DNA of 33,730 nt from Erysipelotrichaceae bacterium (GCA_017473335.1 JAFULN010000065.1:1-33730); one strand, 5' to 3'. Numbered from the stretch's first letter, positions 1-8,348 are shown. Translations and numbers: made by a program. Notes: generated by a model not told the origin, from the sequence alone.

Positions 1-469
1 TGAAAATTTGTTTGAAGGCATCGAAATTCCAGAAGAAAACGTACATCTTCCATTAGGAAATGGTGATTTGGAACAGAATTGCAGAGATTATGAAAAGGCA
101 ATGGAAGACTATGTAGTAGATATTCAGCTGCTGGGTATCGGCTCAAATGGTCACATTGGATTCAATGAACCAGGTACAAGCTTTGATTCACTGACACATG
201 TAGTAGAATTGAAGGAAAGCACAAGAAAAGACAATGCACGTTTCTTTGATCCACTGGGAGAAGAAGTGCCAACACATGCATGCACAATGGGTATTGCAAC
301 AATCATGAAGTCAAGAAAAGTGCTTGTTGTTGCTAATGGTGCAAACAAGGCAGATGCAGTATACAACATGGTGAAGGGTGAAGTTACAGAAGACTGCCCA
401 GCATCAGTACTGCAGAGACACCCAGATGTTACACTGATTGTTGATCGTGCAGCAGGAAAGAAACTATAA
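1..469 (+). CDS. nagB: Glucosamine-6-phosphate deaminase, C-terminal part (5' end outside window)
   Basis: The enzyme converts glucosamine 6-phosphate to fructose 6-phosphate and ammonia in the cytoplasm, feeding amino sugars into glycolysis. About 155 codons are present; the reading frame is open to the left edge, so roughly the first third of a typical 235-265 residue protein lies outside. The family signature LLGIGSNGHIGFNEPGT is visible, with the His and Glu of the active-site loop, and it is followed by the usual C-terminal region (ASVLQRHPDVTLIVD). One base separates its stop from the next gene, so the two are probably cotranscribed. Identification is strong; only the start is unknown. 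Confidence 0.95.
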   Translation, partial: ENLFEGIEIPEENVHLPLGNGDLEQNCRDYEKAMEDYVVDIQLLGIGSNGHIGFNEPGTSFDSLTHVVELKESTRKDNARFFDPLGEEVPTHACTMGIATIMKSRKVLVVANGANKADAVYNMVKGEVTEDCPASVLQRHPDVTLIVDRAAGKKL

Positions 470-470
470 A

Positions 471-1349
471 ATGGATATCAAACTAATTGTTATGGATATG
501 GATGGAACTTTGCTGGATTCAAATCAGCAAATTCCAGAGGAAAATTTAAATGCTTTGATTGAAGCTGAAAAAAAGGGGATTCGTCTTGTACTGGCGTCTG
601 GAAGAAGTTATAAGACATTAACTGAATATGGTATTCAATTGAAGATGCCTGAATATGATGGATATTTTATTGGTGTGAATGGTGCTGCATTGACAAAAAC
701 AGCAACCATGGAACATGAAATTATTCGTCAGCTTCAAAAAGATGAAATTAAAGAAATATATGATGCAGCAATGCCATATGAGATTGAAGTCATGGGTGTT
801 ATGGATGCAACCATTTATGATTACATTCCTGAATCTTTGATGCAGTTAAAGGCACAGTATCGCAAAGAGAATAACATTGCAGAAGATGTGCCATGGACTG
901 CAGGTACTTTTAAGATGATTGTCGATCAAAGAAGAGGCTATTCATCTATCAATTACATTCACTCACCAGATGAAATTCCTAATCCTGTGAATAAGATTTG
1001 TCTGGCGCATACTGCAGAATATCTTCAAAAGCCATATGAAGAACTTCTTGAGAAACTGGGACATAAATATCATTTCGCAAGAACTTCTCCTCAGTGGATT
1101 GAATGTGCTCCACAGGGCATCAATAAAGGTGCAGCCATTCTGCGCCTGGCAGAACGTCTAGGAATTACACCTGATCAGATTGCTGTCTTTGGCGATGGAG
1201 AGAATGATTTGTCGATGTTCAGAGTTGTAAAATATCCAGTAGCAATGGGCAATGCAATGGAAACTGTGAAGAAAGAGGCATTTGAAGTGACTCTTGATAA
1301 TAACTCCAGTGGTATTGCACATTTCTTGAAAAAACATAATTTAATTTAA
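471..1349 (+). CDS. Cof-type HAD-IIB phosphatase
   Basis: Predicted cytoplasmic sugar-phosphate or nucleotide-type phosphatase of 292 residues, a normal length for the Cof/YidA group. Motif I is DMDGTLLDSN near the N-terminus (nucleophile Asp and acid/base Asp present). Motif III is the Lys of INKGAAILRL, and motif IV is GDGENDLSMF. The middle third is the type IIB cap. I chose ATG 471, right after the nagB stop with an AGGAAAG sequence upstream; a longer frame reaching back into nagB adds residues unlike the family. Position after nagB suggests a role in amino-sugar phosphate turnover, but substrates of this family are promiscuous and cannot be read from sequence. Confidence 0.9.
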   Translation: MDIKLIVMDMDGTLLDSNQQIPEENLNALIEAEKKGIRLVLASGRSYKTLTEYGIQLKMPEYDGYFIGVNGAALTKTATMEHEIIRQLQKDEIKEIYDAAMPYEIEVMGVMDATIYDYIPESLMQLKAQYRKENNIAEDVPWTAGTFKMIVDQRRGYSSINYIHSPDEIPNPVNKICLAHTAEYLQKPYEELLEKLGHKYHFARTSPQWIECAPQGINKGAAILRLAERLGITPDQIAVFGDGENDLSMFRVVKYPVAMGNAMETVKKEAFEVTLDNNSSGIAHFLKKHNLI

Positions 1350-1371
1350 AATGGAAGTAAGGAGAGAGAAT

Positions 1372-2292
1372 ATGAGTCGTGAAATGGTGCTTTTTAACAA
1401 AAATACATCGACAATCATTTCTCTCTCCAAGCTTTTTTTAAGAATGTCTGAAGGCGAACGTGTTCCTACTTTTGAAGAATTGTCGAATGAATTTGGTGTT
1501 GCTAGAGGGACAATTCAAAACTCAATGAAAACACTTCAGGAAAATGAAGCAATTGTGATTATACCGCGAGGCAGAAAAGGAACATATTTAGTTAAAAAAG
1601 ATATTAAGAAGCTTATTCAGATGGCAGATATTCGCTCTTTTTTAGGGGCTATGTCACTGCCATATTCCAAAACATATGAAGGATTGGCAACAGGCCTGAT
1701 TGCTTCTTTTAACAACAAGTATCACATTCCTGTCAATATGAGCTATATGCGTGATGCTGCAGAAAGAGTGGATGAAATGCTGAAAGGCAGAGTCGATTTT
1801 GTGATTGTATCGCGTCTTTCCGCAGAACATGCAATAAAAAAAGGCAAACCTGTTGAAATCGTCAAAGACTTTGGACCAAAATCTTATTTAAGCTATCATG
1901 TCCTTGTTTTCAGCAATGCCTCAATGACAGAAATTCAGGATGGAATGATTGTAGGGTTGGCAAAAAATGCTGCGACTCAGAATCACTGGACAAAAAAAGC
2001 CTGTGAGGGAAAACAAGTCAATTATGTAGAAGCTGATTATGATCAGCTGCTTTCACTGGTGAAAAAGGGCGAAATTCATGCAACAGTATGGAATCGTGAT
2101 GAAATCAATGATGCATTGATGCAAATGAACATGGTACCGATTTATTCTGAAGAAGAAAGCACAGAAGCTGTACTGGTAGTGGATAAAAATAGACCAGAGC
2201 TTGTAAAACTGTTTGAGGAACTTGTGGATGTAAAACAAGTAACGAAAATTCAAGGACAAGTGATTCGTAAAGAAATATCCCCTAAATATTGA
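1372..2292 (+). CDS. YhfZ-family transcriptional regulator
   Basis: A 306-residue protein. The N-terminal ~75 residues form a winged-helix DNA-binding domain (PTFEELSNEFGVARGTIQNS, then a basic wing RGRKGTYL). The remainder resembles the YhfZ C-terminal domain, related to periplasmic-binding-protein folds and presumed to bind a small effector. ATG 1372 is preferred because AAGGAGAG lies just upstream; an in-frame ATG at 1351 has no comparable site. In Escherichia coli yhfZ ends the poorly understood yhf operon. Here it is followed by a terminator and then a racemase-kinase pair, which are its most plausible targets (inference). Family assignment is fairly sure, effector unknown. Confidence 0.8.
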   Translation: MSREMVLFNKNTSTIISLSKLFLRMSEGERVPTFEELSNEFGVARGTIQNSMKTLQENEAIVIIPRGRKGTYLVKKDIKKLIQMADIRSFLGAMSLPYSKTYEGLATGLIASFNNKYHIPVNMSYMRDAAERVDEMLKGRVDFVIVSRLSAEHAIKKGKPVEIVKDFGPKSYLSYHVLVFSNASMTEIQDGMIVGLAKNAATQNHWTKKACEGKQVNYVEADYDQLLSLVKKGEIHATVWNRDEINDALMQMNMVPIYSEEESTEAVLVVDKNRPELVKLFEELVDVKQVTKIQGQVIRKEISPKY

Positions 2293-2308
2293 GTAAATCA
2301 TGCAGACA

Positions 2309-2337
2309 AAGAGTGCAGTTCTGCACTCTTCTTTATT
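2309..2337 (+). terminator. Rho-independent terminator after the yhfZ-like gene
   Basis: Perfect inverted repeat AAGAGTGCAG / CTGCACTCTT with only two central bases, followed by TCTTTATT. It separates the nagB-HAD-regulator unit from the racemase-kinase unit, which must therefore have its own promoter in 2338-2407. Confidence 0.85.
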
Positions 2338-2421
2338 AAATAGAAAGTAAAAAAAGTTCTATGTATCTTTAAAAAAGGTGGTACAGCATAATTAAAAAGA
2401 TTTATACAAGGAGATAAAAGA

Positions 2422-3081
2422 ATGAAAATTGCATGTATTCATACGAGTAACGTATCTTATTATGAACTGAAAGATTTGTTTGCGAAAGCTGCTCCGGAAG
2501 TGGAGCTGTTTAACATTGTGGATGATTCATTGTTAGAAGAAGTAAAGACAGTGGGGCATATTACACCTGCAATTGTTTCTAGAATGTGCAGTTATTTTAA
2601 AATTGCAGAAAGTCTTGGTGCAGATTTGATTTTCAATCAGTGCAGTTCAGTAGGAGAAGCATCTGATATTGCATCACGCTGTGTGAGTGTTCCGGTGGTT
2701 AAGGTGGATGAAGCGATGGCTGAAAAGGCTGTTGAAATTGGTAAGAGAATTGCGGTTATCGCAACCGTTGCGTCTACTGTAGCACCTAGCAGCAATCTTG
2801 TGCGTACTAAGGCAAAACTTGCAGGCAAAGAGGTTGTTGTAGATGAATTGTTGGTGGATGGTGCTTTGGATATTTTAATGAAAGAAAAAGATGTAGATAA
2901 GCACAATCGTTTGGTATTAAACGCAATCGATAAAGCGTCAGAAGATCATGATGTCATTGTACTGGCTCAGGGTAGTATGACTGCGCTGCTTCCATATTTG
3001 AAAGAAACAAAAGTTCCTGTATTAACGAGTCCAGCGATGGGTGTTCAAAAAGCTGTTGATGTTTTATATGGCAGAAACTAA
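2422..3081 (+). CDS. Asp/Glu racemase superfamily protein
   Basis: A 219-residue protein of the aspartate/glutamate/hydantoin racemase superfamily. The N-terminal half keeps the catalytic cysteine in FNQCSSVGE (Cys74). The matching position in the C-terminal half, normally a second Cys followed by Thr/Ser, reads LAQGSM (182-186) with no cysteine. A two-base racemase mechanism is thus unlikely as written; a one-cysteine isomerase, decarboxylase or lyase activity is possible. RBS AAGGAG sits at 2408-2413. Its end overlaps the kinase gene by 14 bases, implying translational coupling. The partner kinase suggests the substrate is a sugar acid or related hydroxy acid (inference). Confidence 0.8.
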   Translation: MKIACIHTSNVSYYELKDLFAKAAPEVELFNIVDDSLLEEVKTVGHITPAIVSRMCSYFKIAESLGADLIFNQCSSVGEASDIASRCVSVPVVKVDEAMAEKAVEIGKRIAVIATVASTVAPSSNLVRTKAKLAGKEVVVDELLVDGALDILMKEKDVDKHNRLVLNAIDKASEDHDVIVLAQGSMTALLPYLKETKVPVLTSPAMGVQKAVDVLYGRN

Positions 3082-4354
3082 AATAGTTGTCTTGGATGAT
3101 GATCCAACGGGAATACAGACGGTTCATGATATTGATGTCTTAATGAAGTTTGATGAAAATGAACTGATTAAGATGATGCAAGATCCATCTGGTTTGGTAT
3201 ATTTATCGACCAATAGCCGTTCTTTGATGCCTGAAGAAACTAAACAGCTGCATCGTCAGATTATTTCTAATCTTGTAAAAGCTTCTGAAGTGACAAGGAG
3301 AGACTTTTTAGTGATTTCTAGAGGTGATTCTACTTTGAGAGGACATTATCCATTGGAGAGTGAAGTCATCAAAGAAGAACTGATGAAATCTAAAAAAAGT
3401 TTAAAGGGTGAAGTACTTTGTCCTTATCTGGATGGAATACGTAAGACTGAATGTGATATCCATTATGTACTTTCAAATCAAACATGGATTCCTTGTGCTG
3501 AAACGGAGTTTGCCAAAGATGCGACATTTAGTTATTGCAGCAGTGATTTAAAAGATTATGTCTGCGAGAAATATGGCAAACAGATGCCATGTGTTTCAAT
3601 TGGATTGGATTTGCTGGATGGGACTCATCAAAAAGAGATTCTCAGAACACTTGAGGAAGCGATAGATGGTAGTAAAGTGATTGTGAATGCAACAAGTATG
3701 GAACATCTTAAAGCATTTACAGAGGCTTTAAAACCAGTTCAGAATCAATATCAGTATCGTACTGCTGCTTCATTTGTAAAAGCGCTGGCCTGTGTTGCAG
3801 ATCAGCCATATATAGAAATGAAAGATTTATGTGATGATTCAAATGCTGGAGGCTTGATTTTAGCAGGAAGTCATGTTCAAAAAACAACAGAACAAATAGA
3901 ATGTCTGATGCAGACAAATCTGGTGGAAGTCTTTGTGCTGGATGTATCTAAGGAAATTGAAAGTCAACTAAATGAATTAGCTCATAAAACAGATGCATTG
4001 CTGAAGCAGGGAAAGAATGTTCTGATTATGACAAGTCGTCAACGTATTGTCTTTGATGGTGATGCTTTTGAACAGCTTAGTGCTTCACGTAGAATCAGTG
4101 AACAGTTCGTATCGATTCTCCATCGTTTAAAAGTTCGTCCTTCATTTTTGATTTCTAAGGGAGGTATTACCTCTTTTGATGTCTTGAAAAAAGGATTAAA
4201 TGTATCATCAGCACGTGTTTTAGGTCAAGTATCTATAAATATACCTGTGGTTCAGCTACGTGAAGAAAGCAGGTTTCCTGGCATGAATGTGATTATATTT
4301 CCGGGTAATGTTGGAAAAACAGAAACTTTGAAAGAATTAATAGAAAAAATATAA
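3068..4354 (+). CDS. Four-carbon acid sugar kinase family protein (DUF1537, OtnK/DtnK-like)
   Basis: A 428-residue ATP-dependent kinase. The N-terminal sugar-acid binding domain opens with VVLDDDPTGIQTVHDI and carries the hallmark SRGDSTLRGHYPLE. The C-terminal nucleotide-binding domain has SKGGITSFDVL and FPGNVGKTET. Characterised members phosphorylate D-erythronate, D-threonate or L-threonate at the 4-position for oxidation and cleavage. ATG 3068 lies inside the end of the racemase-like gene; GTG 3041 and ATG 3059 are possible earlier starts, but the family normally begins close to the DDDPTG motif. The usual partner dehydrogenase, PdxA-like enzyme or aldolase is absent next to it, so the pathway is incomplete here. 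Confidence 0.9.
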   Translation: MAETKIVVLDDDPTGIQTVHDIDVLMKFDENELIKMMQDPSGLVYLSTNSRSLMPEETKQLHRQIISNLVKASEVTRRDFLVISRGDSTLRGHYPLESEVIKEELMKSKKSLKGEVLCPYLDGIRKTECDIHYVLSNQTWIPCAETEFAKDATFSYCSSDLKDYVCEKYGKQMPCVSIGLDLLDGTHQKEILRTLEEAIDGSKVIVNATSMEHLKAFTEALKPVQNQYQYRTAASFVKALACVADQPYIEMKDLCDDSNAGGLILAGSHVQKTTEQIECLMQTNLVEVFVLDVSKEIESQLNELAHKTDALLKQGKNVLIMTSRQRIVFDGDAFEQLSASRRISEQFVSILHRLKVRPSFLISKGGITSFDVLKKGLNVSSARVLGQVSINIPVVQLREESRFPGMNVIIFPGNVGKTETLKELIEKI

Positions 4355-4356
4355 AG

Positions 4357-4387
4357 AAAAGGAACTTCACTCGATGAAGTTCCTTTT
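4357..4387. terminator. Bidirectional terminator between converging genes
   Basis: Perfect 13-bp stem (AAAAGGAACTTCA / TGAAGTTCCTTTT) around a 5-base loop, with A-rich and T-rich sides in both directions. It serves the kinase gene on the plus strand and the small membrane-protein gene on the minus strand, whose stop codon overlaps the right arm. Confidence 0.9.
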
Positions 4388-4571
4388 AATTGAATAGAAT
4401 AACAAGAATCAGTGCACATGCCAGAAGTCCATATCCAGCATACAGCATTGTTTGTTCCTTTTTGGTATAAGGTTCTGTAGATTGTGTACCGTTTCGCTGA
4501 GTGTATTGTGTTTTGACCATCATGACTAATGCAATCCCAACAGCCAAAGCAATATATTTTAGAAAACTCAT
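4386..4571 (-). CDS. Small two-helix membrane protein, unknown function
   Basis: A 61-residue protein with hydrophobic segments at about residues 3-18 and 43-60, joined by a polar loop rich in Gln, Thr, Lys and Glu. I do not recognise a family. Its start overlaps the end of the preceding minus-strand gene by four bases (ATGA), typical of translational coupling, and a strong terminator follows at once. That arrangement supports it as a real gene despite its size. It probably works with the membrane-anchored protein encoded upstream. Confidence 0.65.
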   Translation of the reverse strand: MSFLKYIALAVGIALVMMVKTQYTQRNGTQSTEPYTKKEQTMLYAGYGLLACALILVILFN

Positions 4572-5203
4572 ACATTTTCTCCTTCTTTTTTATGGTTTTT
4601 TAACTGTTCTGTACATTTTTTGAAATATGCTTCAATTTCTGCAAGACTTAAGTCTTGATTTCCTTCTTTAAGCACATTTAATAAGTCACTGTATTTTGCA
4701 GTTTTCCAAGAAGTTTTCATTTTAGAGAAGTCAGCATCATTTTTAAACATAAGAACACCTTCAATGTGTTCAATGCCAGTTTTATTCTTTGTCAGCTGAA
4801 TATGCTGTTCCAATAGAGAACTTGATGCAGGAATACGGAAAGTTTTTTTATCTCTGTGAATGATCCAGTGCTTGTCTTTATCTTTCCCTGTGATTTCACC
4901 AGAGTTCTGAATAATGGAAAACATGTGTACACCTTTATTGTGGAAAATCGTTACAAAGTTATGTACAGGAATACCATTTTGATCCAGATAGCTGTTAAAT
5001 ACAATTCTGTGATCACCTAGTTCCTGTTTCAACCAGTCACTTTGACTCAAGTCTTTTTTCTGACGAAGACGAATATAGTATTCAATAAATCCTGAATAAA
5101 GAATAGTATAAAATGAACCACGATAAAATTTATAATCTTCATAGGCTTTCATACCCATTGCAATAATGATAATACCAAAAAATCCATAGAAAAAGATTTC
5201 CAA
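4568..5203 (-). CDS. Membrane-anchored protein with a divergent NERD-like domain
   Basis: About 211 residues: one N-terminal membrane segment (FFYGFFGIIIIAMGM), then a soluble domain. Residues ~85-165 follow the layout of nuclease-related (NERD) domains: a strand ending GVHMF, a turn NSGEITG, KDKHW, and a later strand GVLMF. The charged catalytic-looking residues of the usual GV-x-V-IEVKN core are missing here (FSIIQNSGE), so nuclease activity is doubtful. I prefer TTG 5203 because AGAGGTG lies six bases before it; GTG 5212 would sit on that site. It is the first gene of a two-gene operon. NERD kinship is inferred from pattern, not certain. Confidence 0.6.
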   Translation of the reverse strand: MEIFFYGFFGIIIIAMGMKAYEDYKFYRGSFYTILYSGFIEYYIRLRQKKDLSQSDWLKQELGDHRIVFNSYLDQNGIPVHNFVTIFHNKGVHMFSIIQNSGEITGKDKDKHWIIHRDKKTFRIPASSSLLEQHIQLTKNKTGIEHIEGVLMFKNDADFSKMKTSWKTAKYSDLLNVLKEGNQDLSLAEIEAYFKKCTEQLKNHKKEGENV

Positions 5204-5223
5204 AACAATCACCTCTAGGAAGT

Positions 5224-5251
5224 ATTATACCTGAGATTCTTAAATTCTGAA
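5224..5251 (-). promoter_or_regulatory. Probable promoter of the NERD-like gene
   Basis: On the minus strand TATAAT (5224-5229) is preceded, after 16 bases, by TTCAGA (5246-5251), a fair -35. Transcription would begin about 15 bases before the proposed TTG start, giving a very short leader that still includes AGAGGTG. Confidence 0.5.
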
Positions 5252-5301
5252 AGGATGAATGAGGAAGAGTTAAGAAAAATAAACGGTAAAAAATGAATTA
5301 T

Positions 5302-5332
5302 TAAAGAAAAAGGAACTTATAGAAAGCTCCTT
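5302..5332 (-). terminator. Terminator of the isomerase-transaldolase-dehydrogenase operon
   Basis: On the minus strand AAGGAGCTT and AAGTTCCTT pair over nine positions (one G-T) around a 5-base loop, then TTTCTTTAAT. The stop codon of the dehydrogenase gene overlaps the stem. Confidence 0.8.
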
Positions 5333-6482
5333 AGTCAATCAATGAATGATAGATGTTTCTCATGTCTTCTTCAGACACAGGGTAGATTGTATTTGATGGG
5401 CTTCCACTGATGAAAGCATCACTAGCCATCTTAGGAATCAGTGTTTTGAATAAATCATGATCTTTGATAACATCTTTCAGTGCTGGGATTTCCAGGTCTT
5501 TGAGCAGTTTGTGCAAAGCCTTGAAGAAATCTTCTGCTGCCTGTTTGTCACATGCTGAAGTACTCAATCCTGCAAAACGTGCAATTTCAGCTAGCTTGTC
5601 AGTGATAGGTTCTTTGACAAACTGCATGCACGCTTCTAACAGCACAGCATTACTTAAACCATGAGCGACATGGAAGTTTGCACCAATTGGACGGCTCATA
5701 CCGTGGATGATTGTAACAGACGAGTTATTAAATGCACACCCAGCTTCAAAGGCTGCTAAAGCCATGGAAGCACGTGCTTCTTCATTCTGTGGTTCGTTGT
5801 AGCATACTGTCAGAACTTTAAAGATTTTATCAATTGCTGACAGTGCCAGTGTTGAAGCCAATGGCTGAGCCTTGCGGGAGGTGTAGGCTTCAACAGCGTG
5901 GCACAGAGCATCGATACCTGTAGCGGCTGTGACTGATTTTGGTGCAGTCATTGTAAACATAGGGTCAATGATAGCTACATCAGGAATTAAACTTGATCCT
6001 TTCAGCAGCATTTTTACATCATTTTTTGTATCTGTGATGATTGTGAACATTGTTGCTTCTGAACCTGTTCCAGCTGTAGTTGGGATAGCAGCCATGCCAG
6101 GTCGTTCATCATCAAAGCTCTTTCCCATCATTGAATTGATTGGGGCAGTTACTTTTGTCATCATTGCGATAGCTTTCATGGAATCTAATGGTGAGCCTCC
6201 GCCAATTGCAATTAGACAGTCACAGCTGTTTTCATTGTACAGCTTCAGACCATTTTCAATCATAATGTCTGTTGGTTCGCCATTGATTTCTGAGTAAACT
6301 GTATACTTCATTTCTGTTTCATCCAGAAGATCAGTCAGTTTTTTCAGATTTCCAAGCTTAATCATCATAGCATCTGTAACAATCAGTGCATGTGTACCAA
6401 GTTTAGTAATAGATGGTACTGCATCATTGAGTGCCTGAGGTCCACTATAGACCTTTGCAGGCATTAAAAATTGTCTTGCCAT
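5331..6482 (-). CDS. Iron-containing alcohol dehydrogenase
   Basis: A 383-residue NAD(P)-dependent dehydrogenase/reductase of the group III (iron) family, normal in length. The dinucleotide-binding loop is IGGGSPLDSMKA, followed by TTAGTGSEAT. The metal-ligand region is intact (DALCHAVEAYTS, then HGMSRPIGANFHVAHG). It is the last gene of a three-gene operon, one base after the transaldolase gene, with a terminator overlapping its stop. In that setting it probably oxidises or reduces the short aldehyde or alcohol product of the upstream enzymes. One candidate role is reduction of sulfolactaldehyde to dihydroxypropanesulfonate; this is inference from context only. Confidence 0.9.
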   Translation of the reverse strand: MARQFLMPAKVYSGPQALNDAVPSITKLGTHALIVTDAMMIKLGNLKKLTDLLDETEMKYTVYSEINGEPTDIMIENGLKLYNENSCDCLIAIGGGSPLDSMKAIAMMTKVTAPINSMMGKSFDDERPGMAAIPTTAGTGSEATMFTIITDTKNDVKMLLKGSSLIPDVAIIDPMFTMTAPKSVTAATGIDALCHAVEAYTSRKAQPLASTLALSAIDKIFKVLTVCYNEPQNEEARASMALAAFEAGCAFNNSSVTIIHGMSRPIGANFHVAHGLSNAVLLEACMQFVKEPITDKLAEIARFAGLSTSACDKQAAEDFFKALHKLLKDLEIPALKDVIKDHDLFKTLIPKMASDAFISGSPSNTIYPVSEEDMRNIYHSLID

Positions 6483-6483
6483 A

Positions 6484-7539
6484 TTACTTCACCATATAGG
6501 AACGGATGATCTGTACCAGTTCATCATATCCCTTTAAGAAGCCCTGCATTGTAACAACGAATGCACCATAATGTTCAAATTCTTCAGGCTTTAATCCGTT
6601 TTCATCATAAGCCTTATTGAATTCATCCAGTTTCTTCAGTTCATTTAAATAGTGTTCATTCACTGGGTTATTGATTGTTTCAACAACTGGGAATTCAGAA
6701 TTGTTGTATTTAACCTGCCATTCATAAGGGATAGTCAAAATGATGTCTCCACCAATGAATTCATGCCAGTGATAAGGGTTTCTGTATGCAGCAACTAATA
6801 ATTTAGTGCGATAGCCTCTTTCCTTGTAGATGCGATATGCGTTCTTAACAACAGCTACACCAGCCCATTCCAGGATTTCTGGTTCAACCAGCATTTTATT
6901 GGCTTTGATGTAGTTTTTCAGATAGTCATCCACACGTCCTGCCATGATTGTGCAGACAGGATTCATTGTATCAATAGGAAGACCTTCAGCTTCACGTCTT
7001 GCCAGACCTCTTTCAACAGCTTCAGCAACTGCAATTGCCTGAGATACTGTGAATGAAACGGTTGCATTCACGCTGATTCCACGGTAAGTCATTTCTTCAA
7101 ATGCTTCAACACCAGCTTTTGATGTAGGCGCCTTGATCTGGCTGTTAGGGCAAGAAGAAGCCAAATCTGCAGCATGTTTTACCATACCATCTTTTGAACG
7201 ATACAGCTTAGCATTTGTCTGGAAAGAGATACGTCCTTTCTTTCCTTTGTTTTCTTCAAAGCATGGCAATAAAAGCTTAGATGCTTTTGTGCCCATCGCA
7301 CGGATTGTTTCCCAAGCGATTTCATCTTCTGTAGCAGATGGCATATCAGCAATCAGCTGATTGATTGTAGGTTCCCAGTCTTTTAGTTCCTTCTTTAATA
7401 CATTCAATACAATAACTGGATTTGTTGTTGCTCCTACTGAACCATTTTCAATAGAGTAAGACAGTTCTGAACAGCTGCAGCTGTCATTCCAGATTTCTGT
7501 CTGTGGGAATTTAGTAGTTGTTTCATGAAGTTTCAGCAT
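6484..7539 (-). CDS. Transaldolase-family protein
   Basis: A 351-residue class I aldolase-fold enzyme. It shows the transaldolase N-terminal motif ATTNPVIV (residues ~37-44), SFQTNAKLYR, and the Schiff-base lysine in QIKAPTSKAG (Lys136), followed by RGISVNATVSFTVSQA. Classical TalA/B or TalC proteins differ in length and in the sequence around this lysine, so this is a divergent subfamily. Partners are a KduI/IolB-type isomerase upstream (4-base gap) and an iron-dependent dehydrogenase downstream. An isomerase plus transaldolase pair would turn an aldose into a ketose and then pass its dihydroxyacetone unit to an acceptor, as in transaldolase sulfoglycolysis. Fold assignment is strong, substrate unproven. 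Confidence 0.85.
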   Translation of the reverse strand: MLKLHETTTKFPQTEIWNDSCSCSELSYSIENGSVGATTNPVIVLNVLKKELKDWEPTINQLIADMPSATEDEIAWETIRAMGTKASKLLLPCFEENKGKKGRISFQTNAKLYRSKDGMVKHAADLASSCPNSQIKAPTSKAGVEAFEEMTYRGISVNATVSFTVSQAIAVAEAVERGLARREAEGLPIDTMNPVCTIMAGRVDDYLKNYIKANKMLVEPEILEWAGVAVVKNAYRIYKERGYRTKLLVAAYRNPYHWHEFIGGDIILTIPYEWQVKYNNSEFPVVETINNPVNEHYLNELKKLDEFNKAYDENGLKPEEFEHYGAFVVTMQGFLKGYDELVQIIRSYMVK

Positions 7540-7543
7540 CGTC

Positions 7544-8335
7544 TTAGTCCTCCTTTAACTTAAAGATGTTGAGATTTGTACCATTGACCCATTCATGCTG
7601 AGGATCAAATATTCTTGTTTTAAGCCATGGATTTCCTTCCAGATGTGGAATCATCCAAACGTAGTACATTGCATAGCCAGGTGCAGTATTCTGAGGATGT
7701 ACCAGACCTCCTGGAATCAATGCAACGGAATTATGAGTAGATTTATATACATCTTCACCAATGAAGCAAGAGCCAAATCCTTGAGGCTTGTCAAATTTAT
7801 AGAAGTAAACTTCTGGTTGAGGGTGATGATGTGGTGGATAACTTGACCAGATGCCAGGGAAGTTGATAATTTCACCAACAACCATATTGGACCAAGGTGT
7901 TCTTTCTTTGTCAAGAATTGTTGTTACAACACGTTTTGTTGTGTCTTTCAGTTCACCATCTCCAAAGAAGCCATAGTCAATGTTGGATTTGTCATACCAG
8001 CCGTTTTCAAATTCAGCATTGTTTTCCTTGCACTGAAGCAGAACTTCACAATCGCTTAAACAGGTGACAGTAACATTTTTTCCTTTGCATACATGCAGAC
8101 AATATGCTGAATCATAGAAGCAGTTATCACGTTTTCCAGTGTAAACCTGATCGCCATTAGTGAAGCAGACTTCACCTTGAATCAGAAGAAATGCAGTTTC
8201 TTGAGTTGGATTTTCAAAAGTATAGGATTTTCCTTCTTCACCTTTCAGCAGATAGATGTCCATGAACATGCCGTCTTTTTCACCATCGCACAGCTTGTTC
8301 AGACCGTTGAGTAAATTGTCATTTTTACGCAGCAT
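7544..8335 (-). CDS. KduI/IolB-family isomerase (5-deoxyglucuronate isomerase-like)
   Basis: A 263-residue bicupin of the KduI/IolB family. The metal-binding motif YPPHHHPQPEVYFYKF (His169-171) and the C-terminal block GGLVHPQNTAPGYAMYYVW are characteristic of IolB, which isomerises 5-deoxyglucuronate in inositol breakdown. No other iol gene (iolC, D, E, G) is in the operon or window, so an inositol role is poorly supported. The partnership with a transaldolase and an iron dehydrogenase instead suggests isomerisation of another aldose. RBS AAGGAGG lies just before ATG 8335. First gene of the operon, transcribed from a promoter overlapping that of the divergent DeoR-type gene. Confidence 0.85.
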   Translation of the reverse strand: MLRKNDNLLNGLNKLCDGEKDGMFMDIYLLKGEEGKSYTFENPTQETAFLLIQGEVCFTNGDQVYTGKRDNCFYDSAYCLHVCKGKNVTVTCLSDCEVLLQCKENNAEFENGWYDKSNIDYGFFGDGELKDTTKRVVTTILDKERTPWSNMVVGEIINFPGIWSSYPPHHHPQPEVYFYKFDKPQGFGSCFIGEDVYKSTHNSVALIPGGLVHPQNTAPGYAMYYVWMIPHLEGNPWLKTRIFDPQHEWVNGTNLNIFKLKED

Positions 8336-8348
8336 TTCTATTCCCTCC

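Noticed and set aside
7544-8335. Inositol catabolic operon
   Set aside because: The IolB-like gene is the only iol-type gene; iolC, iolD, iolE and iolG are missing, and the partners are a transaldolase and an iron dehydrogenase.
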